A stretch of DNA of 64,000 nt from Devosia sp. RR2S18 (GTDB lineage Bacteria; Pseudomonadota; Alphaproteobacteria; Rhizobiales; Devosiaceae): NCBI RefSeq assembly GCF_030177755.1, contig NZ_CP126539.1, positions 1,388,001 through 1,452,000 of the forward strand, in the 5' to 3' direction. Numbering within the stretch: the first letter of the stretch is position 1; the number at the start of each line of letters is the position of its first letter. The position numbers and the translations under genes were made by a program. This document shows positions 1 to 6,633 of this stretch, one piece after another. The notes beneath the pieces are model-generated. The model searched no databases. It worked only from the letters and a program-made list of their open reading frames with translations, and had not been told where the DNA came from.

Positions 1-1468
1 CCGATGCTGACGCCAACAGCACCTCGACGCCGCCGACGTTCCCCGACACGCCCTTGCCGGCCAGCGCCTTCGCTCCGAAGGCGGGCGGCACCGGCGCCTT
101 GCTATCCTTGGCTTTGGTCAGGATAGCAAGGGCGAGGGGATGCGAAGACCCGCTCTCGAGCGCCGCCGCCATGGATAGCAGCTGGGTCTCGGTGCGCCCG
201 ATTGCGACGATGTCGGTGACGACCGGCTTGCCCGCCGTCAGCGTACCGGTCTTGTCAAAGGCGACGGCTGTGATCTTGCGCAAGCCTTCCAGCACGGCGC
301 CGCCTTTGAGCAGCAAACCGCGGCGTGCGCCTGCCGACAGTCCTGCGGCAATGGCGGCCGGCGTGGAGATCACCAGGGCGCACGGGCACCCGATCAGGAG
401 AACGGCCAGTCCCTTGTAGATCCACTCGTTCCAGTCCCACCCCAGCACTAGGGGCGGCACAACAGCAACCAGTGTGCCGGCGACCAGGACGCCGGGCGTG
501 TAGACCTTCGAGAACCGGTCGATGAAGCGCTCGGTCGGCGCCTTGCTCTCCTGGGCCTCCTCGACCAGCTTGACCACACGCGCGATGGTGTTGTCGGCGG
601 CAGCGGCGGTGACCTTCACGCGCAGCACGGCATCGGTATTGATGGTGCCGGCGAACACAGGATCCCCCGCGCCCTTGCGCTTGGGCACACTTTCGCCGGT
701 GACAGGTGCCTCGTCGATCGAACTGTTGCCTTCCACGATGTCGCCATCGGCGGCGATCCGGTCGCCTGGCCGGATCATCAGGATATCGCCGATAGCTAAG
801 GCGTCAGCCTGGATCTCTTCGGTCTGGCCGTTCCGCTCCACCAAGGCGTTCTTAGGCACCAAGTTCGTTAGGCCCCGGATGCTGGCCCGCGCCCGACCGG
901 CGGCGACACCCTCGAGGAGTTCGCCAACCAGGAAGAGAAGCACCACGGTGGCCGCCTCCTCGGTGGCGCCGATGAACACGGCACCGATGGCAGCGATGCT
1001 CATAAGGGTCTCGATTGAGAACGGCGTCCCGTGCATGGCGCCGGAGATGGCACGACGCCCGATCGGCACCAACCCGAACAGCAGCGCCGCAAGGAATGCC
1101 CAATGTCCGACCTGGGGTAGCATCTGGCCAATCAGGTAAGCCGCCAACAACGCAAGCCCGCAGCCCCAAGTCAGGATGGCCTTCCGGGTTCTCCACCATG
1201 GCCCGTCGCCGAGTTCAAAGTGATCGTCAGTATGCCCCCCTTCGGGGGCAGCATCGGTGGCTATGGCGGTATAGCCAACTGCCTTCACGGCATTCCGGAT
1301 GGCAGCGAGAGGGACGCCGGTGTGCGTAACCGTCATTGACTGGGCGGTGTAGGAGGCACCCACCTCAGTGACGCCGGGCACCCGGGAGACAGCTTTTTCG
1401 ACCTTGCTCGCGCAGTTTGCACAGTCCATGCCGCCGATGCGGAACTTGGTGGCTATGGCTTCGGTCAT
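1..1468 (-). CDS. zntA: Zn/Cd/Pb-exporting P1B-type ATPase (partial, C-terminus outside window)
   Basis: An inner-membrane P-type ATPase that exports soft divalent metals from the cytoplasm. About 489 residues are visible. An N-terminal heavy-metal-associated domain carries MDCANC (Cys16, Cys19). The actuator loop has the TGES motif near residue 256, the transport site is Cys-Pro-Cys at about 361-363, and the phosphorylation motif DKTGT starts at about Asp405. The residues after CPC read ALVIST, which is typical of the Zn/Cd/Pb branch; copper pumps usually read ALGLAT. The ATP-binding domain end and last helices lie outside the window. The gene is divergent from a MerR-family regulator, and a 19-bp-spacer promoter lies between them. 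The start ATG at 1468 fits the HMA domain. The exact metal preference is inference. Confidence 0.93.
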   Translation of the reverse strand, partial: MTEAIATKFRIGGMDCANCASKVEKAVSRVPGVTEVGASYTAQSMTVTHTGVPLAAIRNAVKAVGYTAIATDAAPEGGHTDDHFELGDGPWWRTRKAILTWGCGLALLAAYLIGQMLPQVGHWAFLAALLFGLVPIGRRAISGAMHGTPFSIETLMSIAAIGAVFIGATEEAATVVLLFLVGELLEGVAAGRARASIRGLTNLVPKNALVERNGQTEEIQADALAIGDILMIRPGDRIAADGDIVEGNSSIDEAPVTGESVPKRKGAGDPVFAGTINTDAVLRVKVTAAAADNTIARVVKLVEEAQESKAPTERFIDRFSKVYTPGVLVAGTLVAVVPPLVLGWDWNEWIYKGLAVLLIGCPCALVISTPAAIAAGLSAGARRGLLLKGGAVLEGLRKITAVAFDKTGTLTAGKPVVTDIVAIGRTETQLLSMAAALESGSSHPLALAILTKAKDSKAPVPPAFGAKALAGKGVSGNVGGVEVLLASAS

Positions 1469-1494
1469 GGCAGTCTTCCTAATGAGTCGGCCCG

Positions 1495-1525
1495 ATGCTA
1501 ATCCCTCTAGTCGCTAGAGCATCAA
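1495..1525 (-). promoter_or_regulatory. MerR-type promoter/operator of the metal ATPase
   Basis: Read on the minus strand there is a -35 TTGATG (1520-1525), a 19-bp spacer, and a -10 TAGCAT (1495-1500). The spacer contains the perfect dyad CTCTAG-CGA-CTAGAG (1505-1519). An over-long 19-20 bp spacer around a dyad is the hallmark of promoters activated by DNA distortion by MerR/ZntR/CueR regulators. It sits between the ATPase gene and the divergent MerR gene, so the regulator probably acts on both. Confidence 0.85.
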
Positions 1526-1536
1526 GAGGTGATCCG

Positions 1537-1953
1537 ATGAATTTTCCGATTGGCGAATTGTCGAAGCGAACAGGCGTGAAAGTTCCGACTATCCGGTTCT
1601 ACGAACAAATCGGCCTGCTGCCGGAGCCGCCTCGCACCGAGAGCAACCAGCGCCGTTATGGCAAGGCCGAGGCCGACCGGCTGAACTTCATCCGGCATTC
1701 CCGCGAACTCGGGTTCGAGGTTGAGGACATCCGGGCGCTGCTGGCGATGACGTCGGAGCCCCAAGCTTCCTGCCACCAAGCTGACAGCATAGCCCGTAGC
1801 CACCTGTCGGAGATCGACCGCCGTATATCCAGCCTGCAGGCCCTCAAGGGCGAACTTACACGGATGATCGAGGAGTGTGGTCATGGCAGGATCTGCGACT
1901 GCCGGATTATCGAGGCCTTGGCCGATCATGGCCACTGCAGTACGGAGCATTGA
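1537..1953 (+). CDS. MerR-family heavy-metal-responsive regulator (ZntR/CadR/PbrR-like)
   Basis: A metal-sensing transcription regulator of 138 aa. The N-terminal winged helix-turn-helix starts MNFPIGELSKRTGV and includes the TIRFYEQIGLL stretch typical of the family. A dimerisation helix follows (about residues 80-115). The C-terminal part has Cys-rich metal ligands: a cysteine in the ASCHQ segment before the long helix, then the CGHGRICDC loop and a late Cys, the arrangement of ZntR/CadR/PbrR sensors. It is divergent from the P-type ATPase and faces the dyad operator at 1505-1519, so it is almost certainly that pump's regulator. The ATG at 1537 follows an AGAGGTG ribosome-binding site; an upstream in-frame ATG at 1495 would start inside the promoter. 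Confidence 0.92.
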   Translation: MNFPIGELSKRTGVKVPTIRFYEQIGLLPEPPRTESNQRRYGKAEADRLNFIRHSRELGFEVEDIRALLAMTSEPQASCHQADSIARSHLSEIDRRISSLQALKGELTRMIEECGHGRICDCRIIEALADHGHCSTEH

Positions 1954-2054
1954 TGATGCCGATCTATGCCACCATCGCCATCGTCTATGCTGGTGCTGCT
2001 CTCGCCGAGATTGTCGGCTGCCTCGCCTTCTGGGCATGGCTTCTGCAGAGATAG
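1953..2054 (+). pseudogene. Truncated YnfA/UPF0060 small membrane protein (33-aa stub)
   Basis: The ATG overlaps the stop of the MerR gene (TGATG) and opens a 33-codon frame. It contains AALAEIVGC followed by LAFWAWL, the N-terminal signature of the YnfA/UPF0060 family of roughly 110-residue, four-helix inner-membrane proteins. The frame stops at TAG directly after the first helix. I see no continuation in the other frames downstream, so about 70 residues are missing rather than frameshifted. Coupling to a metal regulator suggests it was once part of the resistance operon. Confidence 0.6.
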
Positions 2055-2303
2055 TCTCGTTGTGGGCAATAGCCGAGTAATGGTGAGTGAGCCGTCATGC
2101 GGCAGGAACCACCTGGACCGAGTGGGTCTGCGCACAGAGTTCGTCGATTAAAGAATATGGCGCCTCTGACACACATTCAAGGAGGGGGAAGCGTTGGAAA
2201 CGGTCTACCCGAAGCGAGCGTCGCCGCTTAGTTCGGTATCCACGGTTGAGACAGCAGGCCCAGCCAGGATCCCGGGGCGGCCGGTTACCTGCCGGCCGCC
2301 TGC

Positions 2304-2480
2304 TCAGAGCTTGAACGCCGACAAGATCGGGCAGGGACCTTCAGTGCCTTCGGCGCACTCATGGGCCAAACGCTCGAGGGAATCTCTAGCCCGCTGGAGA
2401 TCGGCAATCTTCCTGTTGAGGCCTTCAAGGCGCTCCCTGGCCAATGCTCGGACTCGGCTTCGGTCTGAGATCTGAAACAT
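2304..2480 (-). pseudogene. C-terminal fragment of a second MerR-family regulator
   Basis: A 58-codon frame reading a long basic helix (RVRALARERLEGL onward) and ending HEC-AEGTEG-PCPIL. This matches the dimerisation helix plus C-terminal Cys loop of MerR-family metal regulators. The whole DNA-binding domain is missing. The fragment begins exactly where the ene-reductase homology of the neighbouring frame runs out (about 2480), so it is joined head-on to a foreign gene. It is distinct from the intact MerR protein at 1537-1953, whose tail differs. It is probably a relic; translation from the ATG at 2480 cannot be excluded. Confidence 0.6.
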
Positions 2481-2859
2481 GCCCTGCAGCGGCGATGGCG
2501 CTGGGCGCTACCGGAAGTTGACCGCCAAGCAGTTCGGGATCGGAGATGCGCCCAACATGCCAGAGCTGGAGGAAGATGCGGCCGCCCGCTGCGTGCACCT
2601 CGTTCGTGACCAGCCGCCAGCCTTCCACCTGCTGATCGCTCCAAATGCCTGGTGTACCCCGATAGCCAACGCCCTGCGGCGAAACTGACGTTGCCTGGCT
2701 CAGGATCAGTCCAGCTCCGGCGCGTTGGCGATAGTACTCCGCCATCAGGGCATTCGGCACCCGATCAGCACCGGCACGCTTGCGGGTGAGTGGGGCCATG
2801 ATAATGCGGTTCGGCAGCTCGAGGGCGCCGACCTTCAGTGGGTCAAACAAGCGGGACAT
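2425..2859 (-). pseudogene. Truncated old-yellow-enzyme family ene-reductase (NemA-like)
   Basis: The first ~127 residues match the N-terminal part of FMN-dependent alkene/N-ethylmaleimide reductases. They include the opening LFDPLKVGALELPNRI, the MAPLTR segment, the QATSVSPQGVGY strand and the LQLWHVGR active-site region. Full enzymes have about 360 residues; here homology stops near residue 127 (about position 2480) and the frame ends at residue 144 in sequence read in another frame by the MerR fragment. The catalytic barrel is incomplete and the product should not be functional. It is divergent from an intact LysR regulator that probably once controlled it. Confidence 0.7.
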
Positions 2860-2964
2860 CTACAACTCCTTGGACCCACTCCATATGGCTGCAGCAAGGT
2901 TCTTCGACAATTGCGCTTCAAGTTGTCACACCGTAGACTTGAGGTGGACAGTCGAGGAGCGTCG

Positions 2965-3873
2965 ATGGCTATTGCCAACCCCTTCGCCGGAGTCGAGGTC
3001 TTTGTCGCGGCGATCAGAGCTGGTTCGTTCACCGCGGCTGCCGCTCACCTCGGTGTTACCAAGTCAGCTGTGGCAAAGGCGGTGACGCAGCTCGAAGGGC
3101 GGCTTGGGGTCAAACTGCTACATCGCACAACACGGAGACTGTCCCTCACACCGGAAGGCGCCGCATTCTTCGAGCAGGCTGAAGCTTCCCTTGATCAGCT
3201 TCGTGCAGCGGAAGACGCCGCTCGTTCCAGGGCAAGTACGGTGCGCGGTGTGCTGCGGGTCGATATGCCGGCGGCATTTGGCCGTCGTGTGGCAATGCCG
3301 GTCCTGCTGGACATCCTCAAGGCTCACCCCGGCCTGCGTCTAGCCGCGAGCTTTTCCGACCGCATCATTGACCCGGTGGAGGAAGGCATGGACCTGTGCC
3401 TTCGTTTCGGCGAGCTGCCGGATCGAATTGACATCGTGGCCCGGCGGCTCGGGTCGCAGCGCCTCGTCATATGTGCGTCGCCGGGCTATCTGGCCGCTGC
3501 TGGGATCCCATCAGACCTCGACGATCTGCAGCATCACTCCTGCATTCTTGGAAGCCGCCCGGAAAGGCCGGTGTCCTGGCGCATAGTTGACGACCAAGGT
3601 CGCGCCCGCTCCATCGATCCACCGGCAACTCATCTGGTGAGCGATGGGGAGGCCGTGATTGCCATGACCTTGGCGGGCTTTGGCCTGTGCCAGATGCCAC
3701 AGTCCTTGGTTCGAGCCCACATCGACGGCGGCGAGTTGACCGTAGTGCTGCCGGATCGTTGCCTCGTGGAGTCTCCCATTAGTGCTCTGTGGCCGGCAAC
3801 ACGGATAATGCTCCCCAGGGTTCGGGTCGTTGTCGACGAGTTGGTCCGGCGGGCTGAAGCTGGGCGGCTGTAG
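2965..3873 (+). CDS. LysR-family transcriptional regulator
   Basis: A 302-aa LysR-type regulator. An N-terminal winged helix-turn-helix (about residues 5-64, with AGSFTAAAAHLGVTKSAVAK and then LLHRTTRRLSLT) is followed by a LysR substrate-binding domain (about 90-295). The AxxLxVTKSAV wording is typical of the CrgA/DsdC-like group that often regulates nearby oxidoreductases. I chose the ATG at 2965 because GAGGAGCG lies just upstream and the helix-turn-helix begins there; the frame is open further upstream but that part has no homology. Its divergent partner is the truncated ene-reductase, so its natural local target appears lost. The effector is unknown. Confidence 0.88.
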   Translation: MAIANPFAGVEVFVAAIRAGSFTAAAAHLGVTKSAVAKAVTQLEGRLGVKLLHRTTRRLSLTPEGAAFFEQAEASLDQLRAAEDAARSRASTVRGVLRVDMPAAFGRRVAMPVLLDILKAHPGLRLAASFSDRIIDPVEEGMDLCLRFGELPDRIDIVARRLGSQRLVICASPGYLAAAGIPSDLDDLQHHSCILGSRPERPVSWRIVDDQGRARSIDPPATHLVSDGEAVIAMTLAGFGLCQMPQSLVRAHIDGGELTVVLPDRCLVESPISALWPATRIMLPRVRVVVDELVRRAEAGRL

Positions 3874-3925
3874 CGAAGGTCGTTAGCTTCTTGGGGTGGT
3901 CGCGAGCTGCCAGACAGCTACTCCC

Positions 3926-4255
3926 CTACGACAAAGGCCCATAGTACTCGTCCTTCCAGAGCTGGATCCGCCGCTCTCCCGCCGGCCGCCTGATCACGGT
4001 GTGCCCGACATCATCGGAGTTGGCATATCGCTCCCGCACCCGGAAGAAATTTGGGCTGTCGCAATGCGGGCACCGGGGACCGAACAGCTCCTCGACGAAC
4101 AGCTCCGGAGCGTAGCCGCACTCGAGGAGATCGCTGGCCAGGTAGTGGCGGGAGCGCATGCACAGCTTGCACCTCGCGACGATCAGCATCTGGGCGGCAG
4201 CGGCCTGGTGGAGACGTGTCCGGTATCGCAGGCTGGACCTGGGCGTCTTGCTCAC
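3926..4255 (-). CDS. Conserved hypothetical zinc-ribbon protein
   Basis: A 109-aa protein starting SKTPRSSLRYRTRLHQ. A CKLC motif lies in the first half and CPHC near residue 63, a spacing consistent with one zinc ribbon. The N-terminus is basic, and the tail ends with aromatic and acidic residues. I recall similar short proteins in Hyphomicrobiales genomes but know no function. The start is GTG at 4255, overlapping the stop of the upstream 58-aa gene (GTGA), so the two are translationally coupled and presumably co-regulated by the LexA-box promoter upstream. Confidence 0.7.
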   Translation of the reverse strand: MSKTPRSSLRYRTRLHQAAAAQMLIVARCKLCMRSRHYLASDLLECGYAPELFVEELFGPRCPHCDSPNFFRVRERYANSDDVGHTVIRRPAGERRIQLWKDEYYGPLS

Positions 4256-4428
4256 GCGCGCTGCTTGCCATTGGCTTCGATACCACGGCTCCGCAGCGCT
4301 TCCTTTACCCGGCCGAGCTTCACGCCGAAACGGGCGGCCAGGTCGTGCTCGGTGGCCGACGGGTCGGCGGCCTTGGCGCGGCGGATGAGTTCGGCGGTGT
4401 TGGTCTTAGCGGCAATGGAAATGGACAT
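4252..4428 (-). CDS. Small (58 aa) putative helix-turn-helix protein
   Basis: A short gene with a good ribosome-binding site (GAGGAG, 7 bases before the ATG at 4428). After a hydrophobic start, the product has an AADPSATEHDLAARFGV stretch followed by a basic helix (KLGRVKEALRSRG), which reads as a helix-turn-helix of about 35 residues. It overlaps the zinc-ribbon gene by GTGA. A LexA-type box covers the -35 region of its promoter. The function is not recognised; a small DNA-binding regulator is a guess from the fold-like pattern. Confidence 0.6.
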   Translation of the reverse strand: MSISIAAKTNTAELIRRAKAADPSATEHDLAARFGVKLGRVKEALRSRGIEANGKQRA

Positions 4429-4458
4429 GACAGTCTCCTCGGTGGTCTGAGGAGTCGG

Positions 4459-4488
4459 TATCTACCACCGAGAACAGAACGGGAACAA
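4459..4488 (-). promoter_or_regulatory. LexA-box promoter of the two-gene mini-operon
   Basis: On the minus strand GTTC-CCGTTCT-GTTC (4472-4486) is an exact GTTC-N7-GTTC, the LexA (SOS) operator of alphaproteobacteria. It overlaps a candidate -35 TTGTTC (4483-4488), with an 18-bp spacer to a -10-like TAGATA (4459-4464). The start codon of the 58-aa gene is 31 bases downstream of that -10. Repression by LexA and induction by DNA damage is the natural reading, but it is inferred from the motif alone. Confidence 0.65.
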
Positions 4489-4510
4489 GATTGACCCACA
4501 AATTTACGGC

Positions 4511-4545
4511 ACTTCACCACTGGTTTCACCCACATGTGGTGAAGT
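4511..4545. repeat. Inverted repeat, 10-bp arms
   Basis: Perfect arms ACTTCACCAC (4511-4520) and GTGGTGAAGT (4536-4545) flank a 15-base loop. It lies upstream of the LexA-box promoter in non-coding sequence. It could be an operator, or part of the debris around the integrase relic; no T-tract follows, so it does not look like a terminator. Confidence 0.6.
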
Positions 4546-4567
4546 TCCGTGGGAGAAATGGTTTGCG

Positions 4568-4602
4568 ACCTGCGGGCAGGTTCCGGGAACCTGCCCGCAG
4601 GT
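4568..4602. repeat. Perfect 17-bp palindrome with nested palindromic arms
   Basis: The left arm starting ACCTGCGGGCAGG and its exact reverse complement are separated by a single G (centre 4585). Each arm contains its own small palindrome (CCTGC-GG-GCAGG and CCTGC-CC-GCAGG), so the strand could fold as one long hairpin or as two small ones. There is no T-tract. It is non-coding and lies between the LexA-box promoter and the integrase relic. Confidence 0.7.
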
Positions 4603-4689
4603 TGCCCGTAAGTTGGCTGCAACTCGACTTAAAGTATCAGGTTAACGGACATTAACGAACATCCCCACGAAATCTGGACATCTCCACGT

Positions 4690-5097
4690 CGCCGGATAGG
4701 CCTGCTGCGACGCTGGTGAGGCGAGATGAGAGCAAGCTTCCATTCGGGTATTCTGACCACGTATGGGCAAGCGCCCGAGATCGTGCGCGTGTTGTCGCAT
4801 CGACTGGCCTCAAGGAGTGATGCCCTGCTGCCGCTGAAGCAAGCTGTGGCGCTGCCGGAGCTTGGGGTCCGAGACCGCACTCCGCGACCAGGACGGCGAA
4901 CTCATTGTTGACCTCCTTCACGGGCTTGCCACGATACTCGACGACCCACTTCATGGCAGGATTAGCTCGCTTCCAGCGCCGGATGTGCATGAGCAGGCGC
5001 CGGGGGATCAGGATCGTCGGCTGACGCTTGTTGGTCTCGCCCCCCCTTCGGCAGCGCGATAGTAGCGACCGGTCCGGAGATCGATCCATCCGTGGCC
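4690..5097 (-). pseudogene. Decayed tyrosine-recombinase (phage-type integrase) gene
   Basis: Catalytic-domain pieces appear in three minus-strand frames, in the right order. A GWIDLRTGRYYRAAEGG segment ends at a run of seven G (plus-strand C run 5040-5046). Removing one G restores the frame into ETNKRQPTILIPRRLL, then the RRWKRANP and VVEYRGKPVK segments. Next comes a shifted LRQRHSLLQRQQGITP block (degenerate arginine/histidine box), a stop, and an EAS...PYVVRIP block where family members read RVYGHHHP. The catalytic box residues are eroded and at least three frame breaks or stops are present, so it is inactive. No tRNA or clear attachment site is visible nearby. Confidence 0.65.
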
Positions 5098-5306
5098 AGG
5101 CGTCGGCTGCAGAGCCGCGCCACAAATCGCCGCCGAACGCGGAAGGCCGACGCCCGGCGCGGACATGAGAGCCGGCCAGCCGGTGGAATTGGTGCCCCTC
5201 TGCGTGGCCTTAGCCGACCCCGCCTTCAGCTATTCTACTGGCCAGGTGTTTGGCGCAATGGATGGCGTCCCTCAGCCCGCTTAAGCTTCAGAACAGGTGT
5301 GAACGT
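5098..5306. other. Gene-free stretch next to the integrase relic
   Basis: No supported gene, tRNA or clear repeat. Open frames here lack ribosome-binding sites and recognisable content. It may hold the eroded N-terminal half of the integrase, but I could not identify matching segments. Together with 4489-5496 it forms the longest gene-poor stretch of the window (about 1 kb). Confidence 0.5.
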
Positions 5307-5332
5307 ACCAGGAGGACGGCGGTCCTCCTGGT
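5307..5332. repeat. Strong 11-bp hairpin, GGCG loop
   Basis: ACCAGGAGGAC (5307-5317), loop GGCG, then GTCCTCCTGGT (5322-5332), a perfect stem. No T-run follows on either strand, so it is not a typical intrinsic terminator. It may be a structural element of an RNA ending at the terminator at 5429-5467. Confidence 0.55.
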
Positions 5333-5428
5333 CTGCAGCGGCTTCCGTACCTTGGGGGAGGCAATCTAAACCGATCAATCGCGACATCGACAATCCGCAA
5401 GGGGCAACAAGTTCGCCCACCAAAGATC

Positions 5429-5467
5429 AGGGCGCCGTCGCGGATGCGAGGGCGCCCTTTGATTTTT
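5429..5467 (+). terminator. Intrinsic terminator on the plus strand (orphan)
   Basis: Stem AGGGCGCC (5429-5436) pairs with GGCGCCCT (5451-5458) and is followed by TTTGATTTTT on the plus strand. No plus-strand gene ends upstream. On the minus strand, where the DUF3618 gene ends at 5497, the bases after the hairpin are not T-rich. It either terminates an unrecognised plus-strand RNA or works weakly for the minus-strand operon. Confidence 0.6.
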
Positions 5468-5496
5468 GCTGCTGGAGGATCAGCAGGTTTCATGGA

Positions 5497-6087
5497 TCAG
5501 GTGGGGTTCGGCCACCCGGCTGAACTGCCGGGTTTTGGGGTCGGGCCGGTCCCCGGAGTTGTGCTGCTGCGATCTCCGCCGAAAGCGTCCTTGACTTCGC
5601 CCTCGGTGATGCGGGCGCCCGGGTTACCGGTCTGGCCCAGGTTCTGCTCCTCGGTTCCGTCCCCCATCACGCCAGGACGCGATGCGCCCGTCGTGGCGGA
5701 AGTACCGGATCCGATGCCGGCTGATGCGGCTGCGGACAGCGGTGCTGCGGAACTGGTGGTTGTGGTCGTCCCGCGTGTCCGTACAGAAGGGGTGCGAGCT
5801 GGAACGGCAATTTTCCGCTCCACGACTTCAACCCGGCGGGGCGGCCGGCTTGCGGTCTGGAGTAGCCAGGCAAGGCCGGCACCGGTCACCAACAGAGCCA
5901 ACGGGTTCTCACGCGCCGCGCGCATCAGTCTTTCCCCACCAGAGCCGCGCAGATACTCCACGCCCCGCTCGATCAGGGTGTCGGGCGAGAGCCGATCCTT
6001 CAGTTCATCGGCCGTATGGGCAATCTCGGACCGCTGCCGGTCAAGTTCATGTTCGAGCTCCTTGGAGCTTTCGTGACGGTCGCTCAT
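5497..6087 (-). CDS. DUF3618 domain-containing protein
   Basis: A 196-aa protein. The N-terminal 45 residues are an acidic/basic amphipathic helix (ELEHELDRQRSEIAHTADEL, then KDRLSP), the DUF3618 signature. A short hydrophobic segment NPLALLVTGAGLAWLLQ (about residues 62-78) probably anchors it in the inner membrane. The second half is low-complexity, rich in Gly, Thr, Ser and Pro, and probably disordered. The start overlaps the stop of the upstream holin-like gene, so the two form an operon. The pairing recurs in Hyphomicrobiales and is often stress-linked; the molecular role is unknown. Confidence 0.85.
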   Translation of the reverse strand: MSDRHESSKELEHELDRQRSEIAHTADELKDRLSPDTLIERGVEYLRGSGGERLMRAARENPLALLVTGAGLAWLLQTASRPPRRVEVVERKIAVPARTPSVRTRGTTTTTSSAAPLSAAASAGIGSGTSATTGASRPGVMGDGTEEQNLGQTGNPGARITEGEVKDAFGGDRSSTTPGTGPTPKPGSSAGWPNPT

Positions 6088-6479
6088 CGTGTCATCTCCG
6101 CTTTGCCCAACTCAACGTCACGTTTGACGGAGTGGATGGTACGTTCAGGTTTAAGGTTGTTCGCCGAAAGATTGCTCTTGCCCTTCATCAGCACGACAGC
6201 GCCGACGATCAGCACCACGGCCCCAATGATCAATGCTGAGAGCCAGGGCTCAACGACGTTGGCGAGGGCGAAGACAGCCGCCAGCAGCAAAATAAGAAAG
6301 CCCGAAAACGCAATGATGCCGCCAGCTGCGAGCATTGCCGCGCCGCTGGTCGCCTGCGAGACTTTCTCATTCACCTCCGTTTTAGCGAGCTGAACTTCAC
6401 CACGGATCAGCTTGGTTATATCGTTGGCCAGCCCGCCTACCAGCTCGGGCAGCGACTGGCTCTCGGGAGCAGTTGCCAT
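6084..6479 (-). CDS. Phage-holin-superfamily (DUF1469) membrane protein
   Basis: A 131-aa protein. A conserved N-terminal amphipathic helix (LPELVGGLANDITKLIRGEV) is followed by two hydrophobic hairpin helices (about residues 48-70 and 77-97) and a short charged tail. This is the DUF1469/Actinobacterial-holin superfamily layout, which in proteobacteria is usually chromosomal rather than phage-borne. The ATG at 6479 begins the conserved part; an upstream in-frame ATG at 6551 adds unlikely sequence covering the promoter. It overlaps the DUF3618 gene by four bases and is probably expressed under stress from the EcfG-like promoter upstream. Confidence 0.85.
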   Translation of the reverse strand: MATAPESQSLPELVGGLANDITKLIRGEVQLAKTEVNEKVSQATSGAAMLAAGGIIAFSGFLILLLAAVFALANVVEPWLSALIIGAVVLIVGAVVLMKGKSNLSANNLKPERTIHSVKRDVELGKAEMTR

Positions 6480-6514
6480 GGGTTTCGGTCCGTCTTCTGT
6501 TGTGGTGAAATGCC

Positions 6515-6539
6515 AATGCTTCGACGGGCTGCTCGTTCC
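6515..6539 (-). promoter_or_regulatory. EcfG-like promoter (one mismatch) for the holin/DUF3618 operon
   Basis: On the minus strand GGAAC (6535-6539), a 16-base spacer and CATT (6515-6518). This matches the general-stress sigma factor consensus GGAAC-N16/17-CGTT except for one base in the -10. The start codon at 6479 is 35 bases downstream. Confidence 0.45.
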
Positions 6540-6633
6540 CTGGATGCGCAAGTTTGTTCGGCTTGGCTACAATGGCGCCTACAAATCTCACGCAATTCCG
6601 GCATTTCTTTCCCGGGGAGAAGACCTGAGCGGG

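Noticed and set aside
6084..6479. Prophage lysis cassette suggested by the holin-like protein
   Set aside because: The family is a chromosomal membrane-protein family in proteobacteria; no endolysin or phage structural genes are nearby.
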